Shown here: positions 8,109 to 16,208 of the stretch, piece after piece
How positions within the stretch are numbered: the stretch's first letter is position 1
Layout: every line of letters starts with the position of its first letter
Assembly: GCF_016107655.1 (NCBI RefSeq)
Contig: NZ_JABASX010000002.1
Span: forward strand, 1 to 64,000
From: Brevibacterium antiquum
Lineage (GTDB): Bacteria; Actinomycetota; Actinomycetes; Actinomycetales; Brevibacteriaceae
Reading direction: 5' to 3'
Length of the DNA stretch: 64,000 nucleotides
Translations under genes and position numbers: made by a program
The notes under the pieces: generated by a model
Database searches by the model: none
What the model saw: the letters and a program-made list of their open reading frames with translations, nothing else
Told to the model about the DNA's origin: nothing

Positions 8109-9389
8109 TCAGGCAGATTCGAGATACTGCTGGAGTGCTGAGTCCTGTGCCTCGGGGTCCGGGAAGATCGCCTCGGTGCGGGCACCGCCGGTGATCGGAT
8201 CATTGCTGAAGATCAGGCGAATGCCCAGCAGACGGGCCTGCCCCTGTGCGATGACGAGTCCCAGGCCCATGCCGCCGCCACCGGCGGAGACGAAGCGGGT
8301 CGGGCCGGTGTTGACGATGTCGGGTGGGTAGCCGGACCCGGAGTCGGTGATCGTGATGCTCCGGGTGCTCGTCTCCAGGCGGATCGGGTCCCCGCCGTGC
8401 TTGATCGCGTTGACGAGCAGGTTGGTGATGATGCGTTCGAACCGCCGGACATCGGTGACCAGCGTCGAATTCAGAGCCGCGAACTGGGTGTCGATCTCGT
8501 GGCCGCCCAGAGCGCCGGAGGCCGTCATCGTGCCCAGCAGCGACTGGACCGTCTGGTCGATGTTGACGCGGGTGAACTCGGGATTCGCGCGACCCGCATC
8601 GAGGCGCGAGACTTCGAGCAGGTCTTCGACGAGAACCTGCATGCGCTTCACCCGATCCTTGACGAGCTCGGCAGGACGCGAATCCTCTTCGAGCAGGTTG
8701 GCCGCGTTGACGAGGCCGGTCAGCGGTGTCCGCATCTCGTGCGCCAGGTCCGCGGTGAAGCGCTGCTCGGAGTCGATGCGCTCAGTCAGTCGCGTCACGG
8801 CTGTGTCGACCGCCGAGGCGAAGGCCGCGACCTCCTGGTCAGTGTCGTCGACGACATCGGCGATCCTGATGCTCGTATCTCCGGCTGCGATCTTCCGCGC
8901 GGCCTGGGCGCCCAGAGTCAGCCTGCGTGAGATACGCCCAGCCACGATGGAGCCGACTCCGCCGACGACCAGCGAGGAGCCGATCATTCCCACCAGCAGC
9001 GCCTGGTCGATGCGGCCGATGAGCTCCTGGCTGTCCTTGGTCGAAGCGCGCACGGAGATCACCACGGTGTGGGAGCCGACCTCCATCGGGGCGGCCGCCC
9101 ACACGATCTCCTCACCGTCGACCTCGGAGCGCATCGTCACGCTCTGGTCCTTGAGCGCCTGGGCGCGGGCATCCTTCGGCAGGTCGGGGTCGTCGATGCG
9201 GGCATTGAGGGTGAGCACTCCGGTTTCGGAGAAGATGGCGACGGAGTTCGCGAGCTGCTCGGTCACGGTTGAGCGCATGCGGTCATCCTCGGCACGGGCC
9301 GCGGACTGGCGCAGCACGATGGAGCAGGAGAGCACGGCGATGATGACCGAGGCAACGATGAGAAGGGAGATCTTCCAGCGCAGTGACAT
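8109..9389 (-). CDS. sensor histidine kinase (CseC-like)
   Basis: 426 aa. One transmembrane helix near residues 7-27, an extracytoplasmic sensor of about 100 residues, a second helix near 129-152, a HAMP linker, then HisKA with the phospho-acceptor H217 in DLAHEMRTPLTG, and an HATPase domain (TNLLVNAIKHGG N-box, then G boxes ending GGGMGLGLVIA). It phosphorylates the response regulator encoded 4 nt upstream in the same operon. The lipoprotein-regulator-kinase order matches cseA-cseB-cseC of Streptomyces, which senses cell-envelope damage; that role is inferred from order. Confidence 0.88.
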   Translation of the reverse strand: MSLRWKISLLIVASVIIAVLSCSIVLRQSAARAEDDRMRSTVTEQLANSVAIFSETGVLTLNARIDDPDLPKDARAQALKDQSVTMRSEVDGEEIVWAAAPMEVGSHTVVISVRASTKDSQELIGRIDQALLVGMIGSSLVVGGVGSIVAGRISRRLTLGAQAARKIAAGDTSIRIADVVDDTDQEVAAFASAVDTAVTRLTERIDSEQRFTADLAHEMRTPLTGLVNAANLLEEDSRPAELVKDRVKRMQVLVEDLLEVSRLDAGRANPEFTRVNIDQTVQSLLGTMTASGALGGHEIDTQFAALNSTLVTDVRRFERIITNLLVNAIKHGGDPIRLETSTRSITITDSGSGYPPDIVNTGPTRFVSAGGGGMGLGLVIAQGQARLLGIRLIFSNDPITGGARTEAIFPDPEAQDSALQQYLESA

Positions 9390-9393
9390 CGGA

Positions 9394-10410
9394 TCAGCCC
9401 GCGAAGCGGTATCCGAATCCGCGGACGGTCTCGATCATGTTGGCGCCGATCTTCTTCCGCAGGCGCTGGATATGGACGTCGACGACACGGGAGTCACCGG
9501 CCCATTCATAGCCCCAGACGGTGAAGGCGATCTTCTCACGGGAGTAGACGTGCTCGGGCTGTTCGGTCAGGAGCAGGAGGACTCGCAGCTCGGTGGGGGT
9601 GAGGTGGACTTCCTCGCCGTCGATCTCCACGGTCAGGCGACCGGTGTCGAGGACCAGGGAACCCAGCCGCGTCCGGAACGGGCCGAGCTCGCGGTCGGAC
9701 TCGGTGCTGCCGTTGCTGTTCGCGCCCATACCCTTGTAGCCGCCCTGGCTGGAGCCGGCCTGCATGGCCGGTGAGCTGTCAGGGCGGGGAGGAACGGTGA
9801 CATCGCCGCCGATCATCTGCTCGTTGCCGCTGTCGTTCATGTCCCCCGAGGTGAACTTTCCGCCCGCGCCCAGGAACGTGTCATCGGACTCGAGTTGGGC
9901 CTTGAGGCGTTCGCGGGTGTCCATGCCTGGGCTGGCTCCGAGCACCTCGGGGATTCCGTCCCCAGTGATCATGCCGCCGGGGCCGATCACGGTTTCGTGC
10001 TCCTCGTCCATCTCGGTGGTCGGGGAGTAGCCGAGTTTGTCGGTGCCGGTGGTGATGAAGCGGCGGACGACAGCGCGGATGCGGGCGTTGAGCACCTGCA
10101 TGTCGAACGGCTTGGTGAGATAGTCGTCGGCTCCGGCTTCGAGCGCCTGGACGATGTCGATCGCATCCGAGCGTGCGGAGATGATGATGATGGGAATGGT
10201 GGACCGCTCACGCACGGCCCGGCAGATGGATGCGCCGTTCATTGTGGGCAGCATGAGGTCGAGGAGCAGAACGTCGGCACCATGTGCAGCGACGAACTCG
10301 TACCCCTCGCGACCGTCGGCGAATGCCGACACCGTGTAATCGAACCGTTCCAGGCCGATCTGGGTTGTCTCCCGGATGACCTCGTCATCCTCAACCAGAA
10401 CAATATGCAT
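9394..10410 (-). CDS. OmpR-family response regulator with a long inter-domain linker
   Basis: 338 aa, about 100 longer than usual. Receiver domain residues 1-118 with D8/D9, phospho-acceptor D51 (LLLDLMLP) and K100 (LTKPFD). A hydrophilic Gly/Ser/Asn/Met-rich linker runs from about 120 to 235. The C-terminal winged helix spans about 240-337 (LTPTELRVLLLL, then VDVHIQRLRKKIG). The ATG overlaps the lipoprotein stop by one base (TAATG) and the kinase gene follows after 4 nt, so the three are co-transcribed. The linker has no recognisable domain and could be phosphorylated or bind a partner; no motif proves that. Confidence 0.88.
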   Translation of the reverse strand: MHIVLVEDDEVIRETTQIGLERFDYTVSAFADGREGYEFVAAHGADVLLLDLMLPTMNGASICRAVRERSTIPIIIISARSDAIDIVQALEAGADDYLTKPFDMQVLNARIRAVVRRFITTGTDKLGYSPTTEMDEEHETVIGPGGMITGDGIPEVLGASPGMDTRERLKAQLESDDTFLGAGGKFTSGDMNDSGNEQMIGGDVTVPPRPDSSPAMQAGSSQGGYKGMGANSNGSTESDRELGPFRTRLGSLVLDTGRLTVEIDGEEVHLTPTELRVLLLLTEQPEHVYSREKIAFTVWGYEWAGDSRVVDVHIQRLRKKIGANMIETVRGFGYRFAG

Positions 10411-11123
10411 TACGTTTCTCCATTAAGCCGCGTGAAGCGTTGACCCGGTTCAAACCTACCTTCATGCAGGCGGAAGACCTGCACCGACCAACCCGAAGGG
10501 CAGCAGGCATCGTCACCGTCGGCGTACATCGCCTCCTGCACCACCAGTGTCCCATTCTTACCTGGGCTGAGTTTCAGCTGGTTGCCGGTGGCGATCAGTT
10601 CAAGGCGTGGTTCGCCGTCCTTTTCGCTGATGACGGCGCCCGCAACGATCTCGCTCTTCTGCTGGGGATTGGCCACGGTGACGAGTTGGAACCTCTTATC
10701 GTCACTGAGGAAGGGCGTTGAGAATTTGAGGCATTCCTTGCAGTCGGCGACGACCTGCGCAGACTCTGTCGCCTTCCCCGTCACTGCGATTCCCGAAGCG
10801 TCGACGATGAGCTTGCGGATCTCCTTGAGCGAGAAGGGCTCGTCGGGTCGACCCGAATCTTTGTTGGCAGGTTCGAACATTGAGGGGGATGTCTCACCTT
10901 CAGGTTCGACCCGCAATCCCCTGTCCGGACCGCATGCGGCCATGCCCGCCAGTGTGAGCGTCGCAAGGACGGCTGCGATCACTGTTCTGCTGATCGTGCG
11001 CGGGCGCGACTCCTGACCAGGGGTGACCTGGTTCGGGCTGAGCGCGCGCGACACCTCATCAGAGGGGCGCCGAATGGGGTTGGGCACGTAGACATTTTTG
11101 CTTGTTCTGCTCGGGTAGTCCAC
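10410..11123 (-). CDS. lipoprotein of a three-gene signalling operon (CseA-like position)
   Basis: 237 aa. A long N-terminal region of about 45 polar residues precedes a hydrophobic stretch and a lipobox LAGMAAC, so the mature lipid-anchored protein starts near residue 64. The exported part has two Cys pairs (DCKEC and ACC). I recognise no family. It is the first gene before the response regulator and kinase. In the Streptomyces Cse system the equivalent lipoprotein restrains the kinase, but sequence similarity is not evident here. A shorter start close to the signal segment is possible; none with a clear ribosome site was found. Confidence 0.72.
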   Translation of the reverse strand: MDYPSRTSKNVYVPNPIRRPSDEVSRALSPNQVTPGQESRPRTISRTVIAAVLATLTLAGMAACGPDRGLRVEPEGETSPSMFEPANKDSGRPDEPFSLKEIRKLIVDASGIAVTGKATESAQVVADCKECLKFSTPFLSDDKRFQLVTVANPQQKSEIVAGAVISEKDGEPRLELIATGNQLKLSPGKNGTLVVQEAMYADGDDACCPSGWSVQVFRLHEGRFEPGQRFTRLNGET

Positions 11124-11232
11124 CTGAGCCGCGTTTCGGGCGAATCAGGAACGGTTGATTGCTCACCTCGTCTCCGGGCTGCTGAGCGACCTCGGTGCAC
11201 CGATTCTCAGCTGAGGTCGGTACGCTGGGGGC

Positions 11233-11496
11233 ATGGCAGCATCGAAGTCTGAGAAGAAGTCCACCAGCACCGTGTCCTACAGGGATGCGTTCAAAGTGGG
11301 GCTCGTCTGCGGCATCGCCGTTCTGATCCTGTCGATCATCGTCACCCGCGCCTGGCAGGACGGGACCGCGTTCGGGTTCGCCTTCGTCTATGCTGGTGCC
11401 GCGTTCGTCCTGGTCAGCGCCTGCGCCTGCATTCTCAATTGGGTGATGCGCAATGACACCCAAAATGACGATCAGACCTACCCGATCCTCAAATGA
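11233..11496 (+). CDS. small membrane protein, function unknown
   Basis: 87 aa with two hydrophobic helices (about residues 22-40 and 46-68), a basic Lys/Ser N-terminus and a polar Asp/Asn/Gln tail. TACGCT lies exactly 6 nt before the ATG, giving a leaderless start. It is divergent from the lipoprotein-regulator-kinase operon and about 100 nt before the acyl-CoA ligase. It is not a sigma factor, although sigE occupies the neighbouring place in the Streptomyces cse locus. Confidence 0.62.
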   Translation: MAASKSEKKSTSTVSYRDAFKVGLVCGIAVLILSIIVTRAWQDGTAFGFAFVYAGAAFVLVSACACILNWVMRNDTQNDDQTYPILK

Positions 11497-11523
11497 GCAC
11501 AGCGGTCCTCACGTAACCACGGT

Positions 11524-11563
11524 CAGCAGACATGACCCCCTGCCAGCAGACATGACCCCTGTC
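11524..11563. repeat. 20-bp direct repeat, two copies
   Basis: CAGCAGACATGACCCC occurs at 11524 and again 20 nt later in the spacer before the acyl-CoA ligase. It could be a duplicated regulator site or simple slippage. Confidence 0.7.
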
Positions 11564-11598
11564 GGCTGAGGCCCACCTCGGTGACGTAGGATTTTTCC

Positions 11599-13245
11599 AT
11601 GGAGACCTGGAACACAGAACTGACACCGTTGTCCTTCCTGCGCCGCTCTGCCGACGTCTTTCCCGACAAGCGCGCCGTGGTCTACAACGACCAGGAGATG
11701 ACCTACCGCGAATTCGCCGCGGCCGTGGAGACCCGGGCGCATGCTCTTCGCGCAGCGGGCATCAAGCCCGGCGACCGAGTCGCCTACCTTATGCCCAACC
11801 TCCCAGAGGCACTCATCGCGGAATTCGCCGTGCCGCTGGCCGGCGCCGTGCTGGTGCCGATCAACACCCGGCTGGCCCCCGAAGAGGTCCGCTACATCTG
11901 CAACCACAGCCAGGCGAAGCTGCTGGTCGTGGACACGCAGCTGTGGCCCAGCGTCGCCCCCGTCATCGATGGCCTCGACACCGTCGAGCGCATCGTCGAC
12001 GTCGAGGACACGACGATCGATTCCTCCGCCGAGGCGGTCCGCCCGGATTCGTCCTCACCTGTCGTGACCGGCCTGGACGAGTTCCTGTCCGGCGCCGAAG
12101 CCGACACCGAGGCACTCAGCTGGAGCGTCGAGGACGAGCGCGCGACGCTGTCGATCAACTACACCTCCGGCACGACAGGACGGCCCAAGGGCGTGATGTA
12201 CACGCACCGGGGCGCCTATCTCAACGCTCTCGGCGAGGTCATCCACTCCGAACACGACGAGAAGAGCGTGTACCTGTGGACTCTGCCCATGTTCCACTGC
12301 AACGGCTGGTGCACCGGCTGGGCGCTGACCGCAGCCGGCGGCACCCAGGTGTGCCTGCGCGACGTGCGCGGAGACGTGATCTGGGATCTCATCGATCGTC
12401 ACACGGTCACCCACCTCAACGGTGCCCCGACCGTGATGAGCACGGTCATCAACGCCGAGCAGGCCCATTCCCTCGACCGGGCAGTGACAGCAACGATGGC
12501 AGGCGCCGCACCGAGCCCGACCCTCATCTGGCAGATGGAGGCACTGAACTTCGAGATCGTGCACGTCTACGGCCTCACGGAGACCTACGGCCCGTACACG
12601 GTGTGCGAGTGGCAGGATTCGTGGGATTCACTGGATGACAAGTCCCGAGCCAGGCTCCGCGCACGGCAGGGGGTCGGCATGGTCCAGGCCGATCAGGCTC
12701 GCATCGTCGCCCTCGAGTCAGGTGACGAGCTCGTCGACGTTCCAGCCGACGGACAGGCGATCGGAGAGATCGTCATGCGCGGCAACAACGTGATGAAGGG
12801 CTACTTCCGCGATGAAGACGCCACCGCGAAGGCCTTCGCGGGCGGCTGGTTCCACTCCGGCGACTTGGGCGTGATGCACGAGGACGGCTACATCGAACTG
12901 CGTGATCGGTCGAAGGACATCATCGTCTCCGGCGGAGAGAACATCTCGACCGTCGAGATCGAACAGGCGATCTCCTCGCACCCGGCAGTCCTCGAGGTCG
13001 CCGTCATCGGAGTCCCCGACGACAAATGGGGCGAACGGCCGAAGGCATTCATCATCGTGCGTGAGGGACAGCCAGTCACCGAGGCCGAGGTCATCGACCA
13101 TGTGCGCACGCAGATCGCTAAGTACAAGGCCCCGCGTGAGGTCGAAGTCGTCGAGGCCCTGCCCAAGACCTCGACCGGAAAGATCCAGAAGTTCGAACTC
13201 CGCAACCAGGAGTGGGGCGACCGGCCCTCACGAATCCAGGGCTGA
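11599..13245 (+). CDS. AMP-forming acyl-CoA ligase
   Basis: 548 aa, full length for the ANL superfamily. The AMP-binding P-loop YTSGTTGRPKG is near residue 188, GLTETYGP (A5 motif) near 320, and the C-terminal adenylation motifs GWFHSGDLGVMHEDGYIELRDRSKD and the catalytic Lys in KTSTGKIQK are intact. LPMFHCNGWC resembles medium-chain/methylmercaptopropionate-type ligases, but the acyl substrate cannot be fixed from sequence. TAGGAT lies 6 nt before the ATG, giving a leaderless start. No partner gene is adjacent; the thiolase, MaoC and dehydrogenases elsewhere in the window could act in the same acyl-CoA pathways. Confidence 0.9.
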   Translation: METWNTELTPLSFLRRSADVFPDKRAVVYNDQEMTYREFAAAVETRAHALRAAGIKPGDRVAYLMPNLPEALIAEFAVPLAGAVLVPINTRLAPEEVRYICNHSQAKLLVVDTQLWPSVAPVIDGLDTVERIVDVEDTTIDSSAEAVRPDSSSPVVTGLDEFLSGAEADTEALSWSVEDERATLSINYTSGTTGRPKGVMYTHRGAYLNALGEVIHSEHDEKSVYLWTLPMFHCNGWCTGWALTAAGGTQVCLRDVRGDVIWDLIDRHTVTHLNGAPTVMSTVINAEQAHSLDRAVTATMAGAAPSPTLIWQMEALNFEIVHVYGLTETYGPYTVCEWQDSWDSLDDKSRARLRARQGVGMVQADQARIVALESGDELVDVPADGQAIGEIVMRGNNVMKGYFRDEDATAKAFAGGWFHSGDLGVMHEDGYIELRDRSKDIIVSGGENISTVEIEQAISSHPAVLEVAVIGVPDDKWGERPKAFIIVREGQPVTEAEVIDHVRTQIAKYKAPREVEVVEALPKTSTGKIQKFELRNQEWGDRPSRIQG

Positions 13246-13248
13246 CGT

Positions 13249-13290
13249 GTGAGGGCCCTCACTGGGGCTAACCGCGGCGAGGGCCCTCAC
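13249..13290. terminator. bidirectional terminator candidate between convergent genes
   Basis: GTGAGGGCCCTC (13249-13260) and GAGGGCCCTCAC (13279-13290) are exact inverted copies with an 18-nt loop; the first is also part of the 14-bp palindrome GTGAGGGCCCTCAC. It lies in the 57-nt gap between the acyl-CoA ligase and copA stops. Confidence 0.65.
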
Positions 13291-13302
13291 GCGCTGGAAG
13301 TT

Positions 13303-15534
13303 CTACCTGAACTTCAGCAGCCGCAGGCTGTTGAGGACGACGAAGACCGAGGAGAACGCCATCGCGGCACCGGCGATCATCGGGCTCAGCAGCCCGAACG
13401 CCGCGATCGGAACGGCAGCCGTGTTGTAGGCGAAGGCCCAGAACAGGTTGCCCTTGATCAGGCCCAGAGTCTTCCGGGACAGGCGGATCGCCTGCGGGAT
13501 CTGACGCGGATCCGAACGCACCATGGTGATGTCCGACGCCGCCATCGCCGCATCGGTGCCCGATCCCATCGCGATGCCCAGGTCGGCACCGGCCAGGGCC
13601 GCGGCGTCGTTGATGCCGTCACCGACCATGGCCACCGCCTGCCCCTGAGCCTGCAGCTCATTGACCACGGCGATCTTGCCTTCGGGGCGGACATCGGCAC
13701 GGATCTCGGTGATGGAAAGCTTGCCCGCGACCACCTCGGCGGCTTGGGCATTGTCCCCGGTGAGGAGGACGGTGTTGATGCCGAGCGAGTGCAGCTCGGA
13801 GATCGCCTCGGCGGCACCGGCCTTGATCTCGTCCGAGACGAATGTCAGACCCCGGAAGTGAGAGTCGATGGCCAGGGCGACGATCGTGGCACCGATGGGC
13901 ACATCCACAGCCGAGAACGAGACGTCGATTCCGCGCTCCCGGAGCAGATCCGGGCGCCCAGCGATCACCTCGGCGCCGTCGATCGTGGCCTGCAGTCCGC
14001 CGCCGGGAATGTTCTCGAAATCATCCACCGACGAGGCGGCCGATCGTTCCTGAAACGCGCTCGCCTGCGCGAGCGGCTGAGCCTCGACCCGCGAATCCGT
14101 GTCGGACCATTGCCGCGTGCTGGCGGACTCGACGATCGCGCGGGCCACGGGATGCTCGCTCTGTGACTCCAGTCGAGCCAGAACCGCGAAGTCCTCGTCA
14201 CTGAGCTGCGTCGCCTGCAGGGACATGACGCCCGTGGTCAGGGTGCCCGTCTTGTCGAGGACGACCGTGTCGATCGAACGAGTCGACTCGAGTGCTTCGG
14301 GCCCGGAGACGAGGATGCCCAGTTGGGAACCGCGTCCGGACGAGACGGCCAGAGCAGTCGGCGTGGCCAGACCCAGCGCACAGGGGCAGGCGATGATGAG
14401 GACGGTGAGCGCGGCGTGCAGGCCCATCGCCCAGTCGCCGGTGATCAGTCCCCAGGCCAGGAGCGTGAGGGCGCTGATCGCGAAGACGATCGGCACAAAC
14501 ACCGCAGAGATCCGGTCGGCCAGGCGCTGGACGGCCGGTTTGCCCGTCTGCGCACGGCTGACCAGATCGGCCATGGCGGCCAGGGTCGTATCGGATCCGA
14601 CTCGGGTGGCTCTGACCTCGAGCGCACCCGAGGTGTTGATCGTGGCGCCGGTGACCGAGTCACCGAGTCCGACCTCGACGGGAACGGATTCGCCGGTGAG
14701 CATCGCCTGGTCGATAGCGGAGTGGCCGGCGATCACTTCGCCGTCGGTGGCGATCTTCTCGCCCGGACGGACGATGAAGACATCGTCGACGGTGAGCTCG
14801 TCGATCGGGACCTGGACTTCCTCCCGAGCGCCGTCGCTGCGATCGCGCAGCACGCTCGCGGATTTGGCGCCCAGTCCCAGCAGCGCCTTGAGGGCGGCGG
14901 TGGCGCGGTTCTTCGCCCTGTCCTCGGTGAGCTTGCCGATGAGCAGGAACACTGTGATCGCGGCCGCGGCTTCGAACCACACGTGATAGTCGCCGGGGAT
15001 CTGCCAGCCGTGGCCCGCGGCCACCGCCCGACCCAAGGTGATGTAGGAGTAGAGGCTGGCGACGATGATTCCGACGCTGACGAGGGTGTCCATGGTCGTG
15101 GACCTGCCCCGTGCGGCCTTGAACGCTGCCGAGTGGAACGGCCACGCGCCCCAGGTCACCACGGGCAGGGCGAGGATCGCGACGATCCACTGCCAGCCGG
15201 GGAACTGCCAGCTCATGACCATGGAAACGGCCACGATCGGCACTGCGAGAATCAGGGATCCGAGGAACCGAGGCCGCAGATGCCTGGGATCGTAGTCGAC
15301 GATCTCAGGCCCGCTCGCCGAGGTGGTCTTGACCGTGGCGCCGTAGCCGGCCTTCTCGACGGCGGCAGTGAGGTCCGCGTCGGTGAGCTCGGATTCGACG
15401 ACCACGTGCGCGGAATTGAGCGGGAGATTGACCTCCGCGCTGACTCCGTCCAGGCGTGTCAGCTTCTTCTCGATGCGCGCCGAGCAGGATGCGCAGGTCA
15501 TTCCCGTGATGTCGAGATCGACCTCGCGTGACAT
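13303..15534 (-). CDS. copA: copper-exporting P1B-type ATPase
   Basis: 743 aa. N-terminal heavy-metal-associated domain with GMTCASC, eight predicted membrane helices, transmembrane metal site C383-P-C385 (IIACPCALG), phosphorylation motif DKTGTLTTG, and the P/N-domain signatures GDNAQAAEVVA and GDGINDAAAL. The CPC site with the CxxC metal-binding domain indicates Cu(I) export. The ATG overlaps the copZ stop by one base (TGATG), and csoR is just upstream, so transcription is expected to be copper-induced through CsoR. A GTG directly before the ATG is an alternative start. Confidence 0.95.
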   Translation of the reverse strand: MSREVDLDITGMTCASCSARIEKKLTRLDGVSAEVNLPLNSAHVVVESELTDADLTAAVEKAGYGATVKTTSASGPEIVDYDPRHLRPRFLGSLILAVPIVAVSMVMSWQFPGWQWIVAILALPVVTWGAWPFHSAAFKAARGRSTTMDTLVSVGIIVASLYSYITLGRAVAAGHGWQIPGDYHVWFEAAAAITVFLLIGKLTEDRAKNRATAALKALLGLGAKSASVLRDRSDGAREEVQVPIDELTVDDVFIVRPGEKIATDGEVIAGHSAIDQAMLTGESVPVEVGLGDSVTGATINTSGALEVRATRVGSDTTLAAMADLVSRAQTGKPAVQRLADRISAVFVPIVFAISALTLLAWGLITGDWAMGLHAALTVLIIACPCALGLATPTALAVSSGRGSQLGILVSGPEALESTRSIDTVVLDKTGTLTTGVMSLQATQLSDEDFAVLARLESQSEHPVARAIVESASTRQWSDTDSRVEAQPLAQASAFQERSAASSVDDFENIPGGGLQATIDGAEVIAGRPDLLRERGIDVSFSAVDVPIGATIVALAIDSHFRGLTFVSDEIKAGAAEAISELHSLGINTVLLTGDNAQAAEVVAGKLSITEIRADVRPEGKIAVVNELQAQGQAVAMVGDGINDAAALAGADLGIAMGSGTDAAMAASDITMVRSDPRQIPQAIRLSRKTLGLIKGNLFWAFAYNTAAVPIAAFGLLSPMIAGAAMAFSSVFVVLNSLRLLKFR

Positions 15535-15746
15535 CACTTCACCTCATAGCCGGCTTCATCGACGGCGGCGCTGATCGCCCCGTCGTCGAGGTCCCTTTCA
15601 GAGGTAATGGTCACGGGGGAGTCGCCGCCGGCATTGAGCTCGACGGCGACGTCGGTGACTCCGGGCAGCGCCCCGAGCTCTTCCCTCACGGCTGCTTCGC
15701 AGTGGCCGCAGGTCATTCCGGTGACGTTGATGGTGGTTGTCGTCAT
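15534..15746 (-). CDS. copZ: copper chaperone, heavy-metal-associated domain
   Basis: 70 aa, a single ferredoxin-like HMA domain with the Cu(I)-binding GMTCGHC loop near residues 9-15. It should deliver Cu(I) to CopA and to the repressor. The start at 15746 was chosen over an upstream codon because AGGAGA lies 7 nt before it. It sits between csoR (53 nt upstream) and copA (1-nt overlap), the usual csoR-copZ-copA arrangement. Confidence 0.93.
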   Translation of the reverse strand: MTTTTINVTGMTCGHCEAAVREELGALPGVTDVAVELNAGGDSPVTITSERDLDDGAISAAVDEAGYEVK

Positions 15747-15799
15747 GATGTGTCTCCTGTCTTCGCGCGTCAACCGGCAGGTATGCCGATGTTGCCGCC

Positions 15800-16093
15800 T
15801 CAGCTCTTGATGAGCCGGGCAATAGCGGCTGAAGCCTCTTCGATCTTCTTGCGGGCGGCGTCGTCATCCCCTGAGGATGCGGCGTCGACCACGCAATGAG
15901 CGATGTGCTCTTCTAAGAGGTTGATGGAGACCGCGTGCAGCGCGGCCGTCGCTGCGGAGACCTGGGTCAGGATGTCGATGCAGTACTTGTCGTCATCGAT
16001 CATCTTTCCGATCCCACGGACCTGACCTTCGATCCGTTTCATCCGCTTCGCAAGGGCGTCCTTCTGCGGGGTATATCCATGGTGCTCAGTCAT
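15800..16093 (-). CDS. csoR: CsoR-family copper-sensing repressor
   Basis: 97 aa, all-helical CsoR/RcnR fold. The Cu(I) ligand set C38, H63 and C67 is present (KYCIDIL and EEHIAHC), which separates copper sensors from nickel/cobalt sensors. RMKRIEGQVRG is the conserved DNA-contact helix. The start is leaderless-like: TAGAGT, 6 nt, ATG. It should repress its own operon with copZ and copA by binding the dyad at 16105-16121, with copper releasing it. Confidence 0.95.
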   Translation of the reverse strand: MTEHHGYTPQKDALAKRMKRIEGQVRGIGKMIDDDKYCIDILTQVSAATAALHAVSINLLEEHIAHCVVDAASSGDDDAARKKIEEASAAIARLIKS

Positions 16094-16128
16094 GACGATA
16101 CTCTATACCCCTGTAGGGTATCGGTCAA
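16094..16128 (-). promoter_or_regulatory. csoR-copZ-copA promoter with CsoR operator
   Basis: Reading leftward: -35 TTGACC (16128-16123), 17-nt spacer, -10 TAGAGT (16105-16100), 6 nt, ATG. The dyad ATACCC-CTGTA-GGGTAT (16105-16121) matches the GC-rich-flanked-by-AT CsoR operator type and fills the spacer exactly, so a bound repressor would block RNA polymerase. Confidence 0.88.
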
Positions 16129-16208
16129 GGGCGCTCGATCGTTCTCCGCCATTGTGCAATTGGTCTCACCGTGGGCACCGGGCGTCGCCAAGCTCCTACA
16201 ATCGAATC

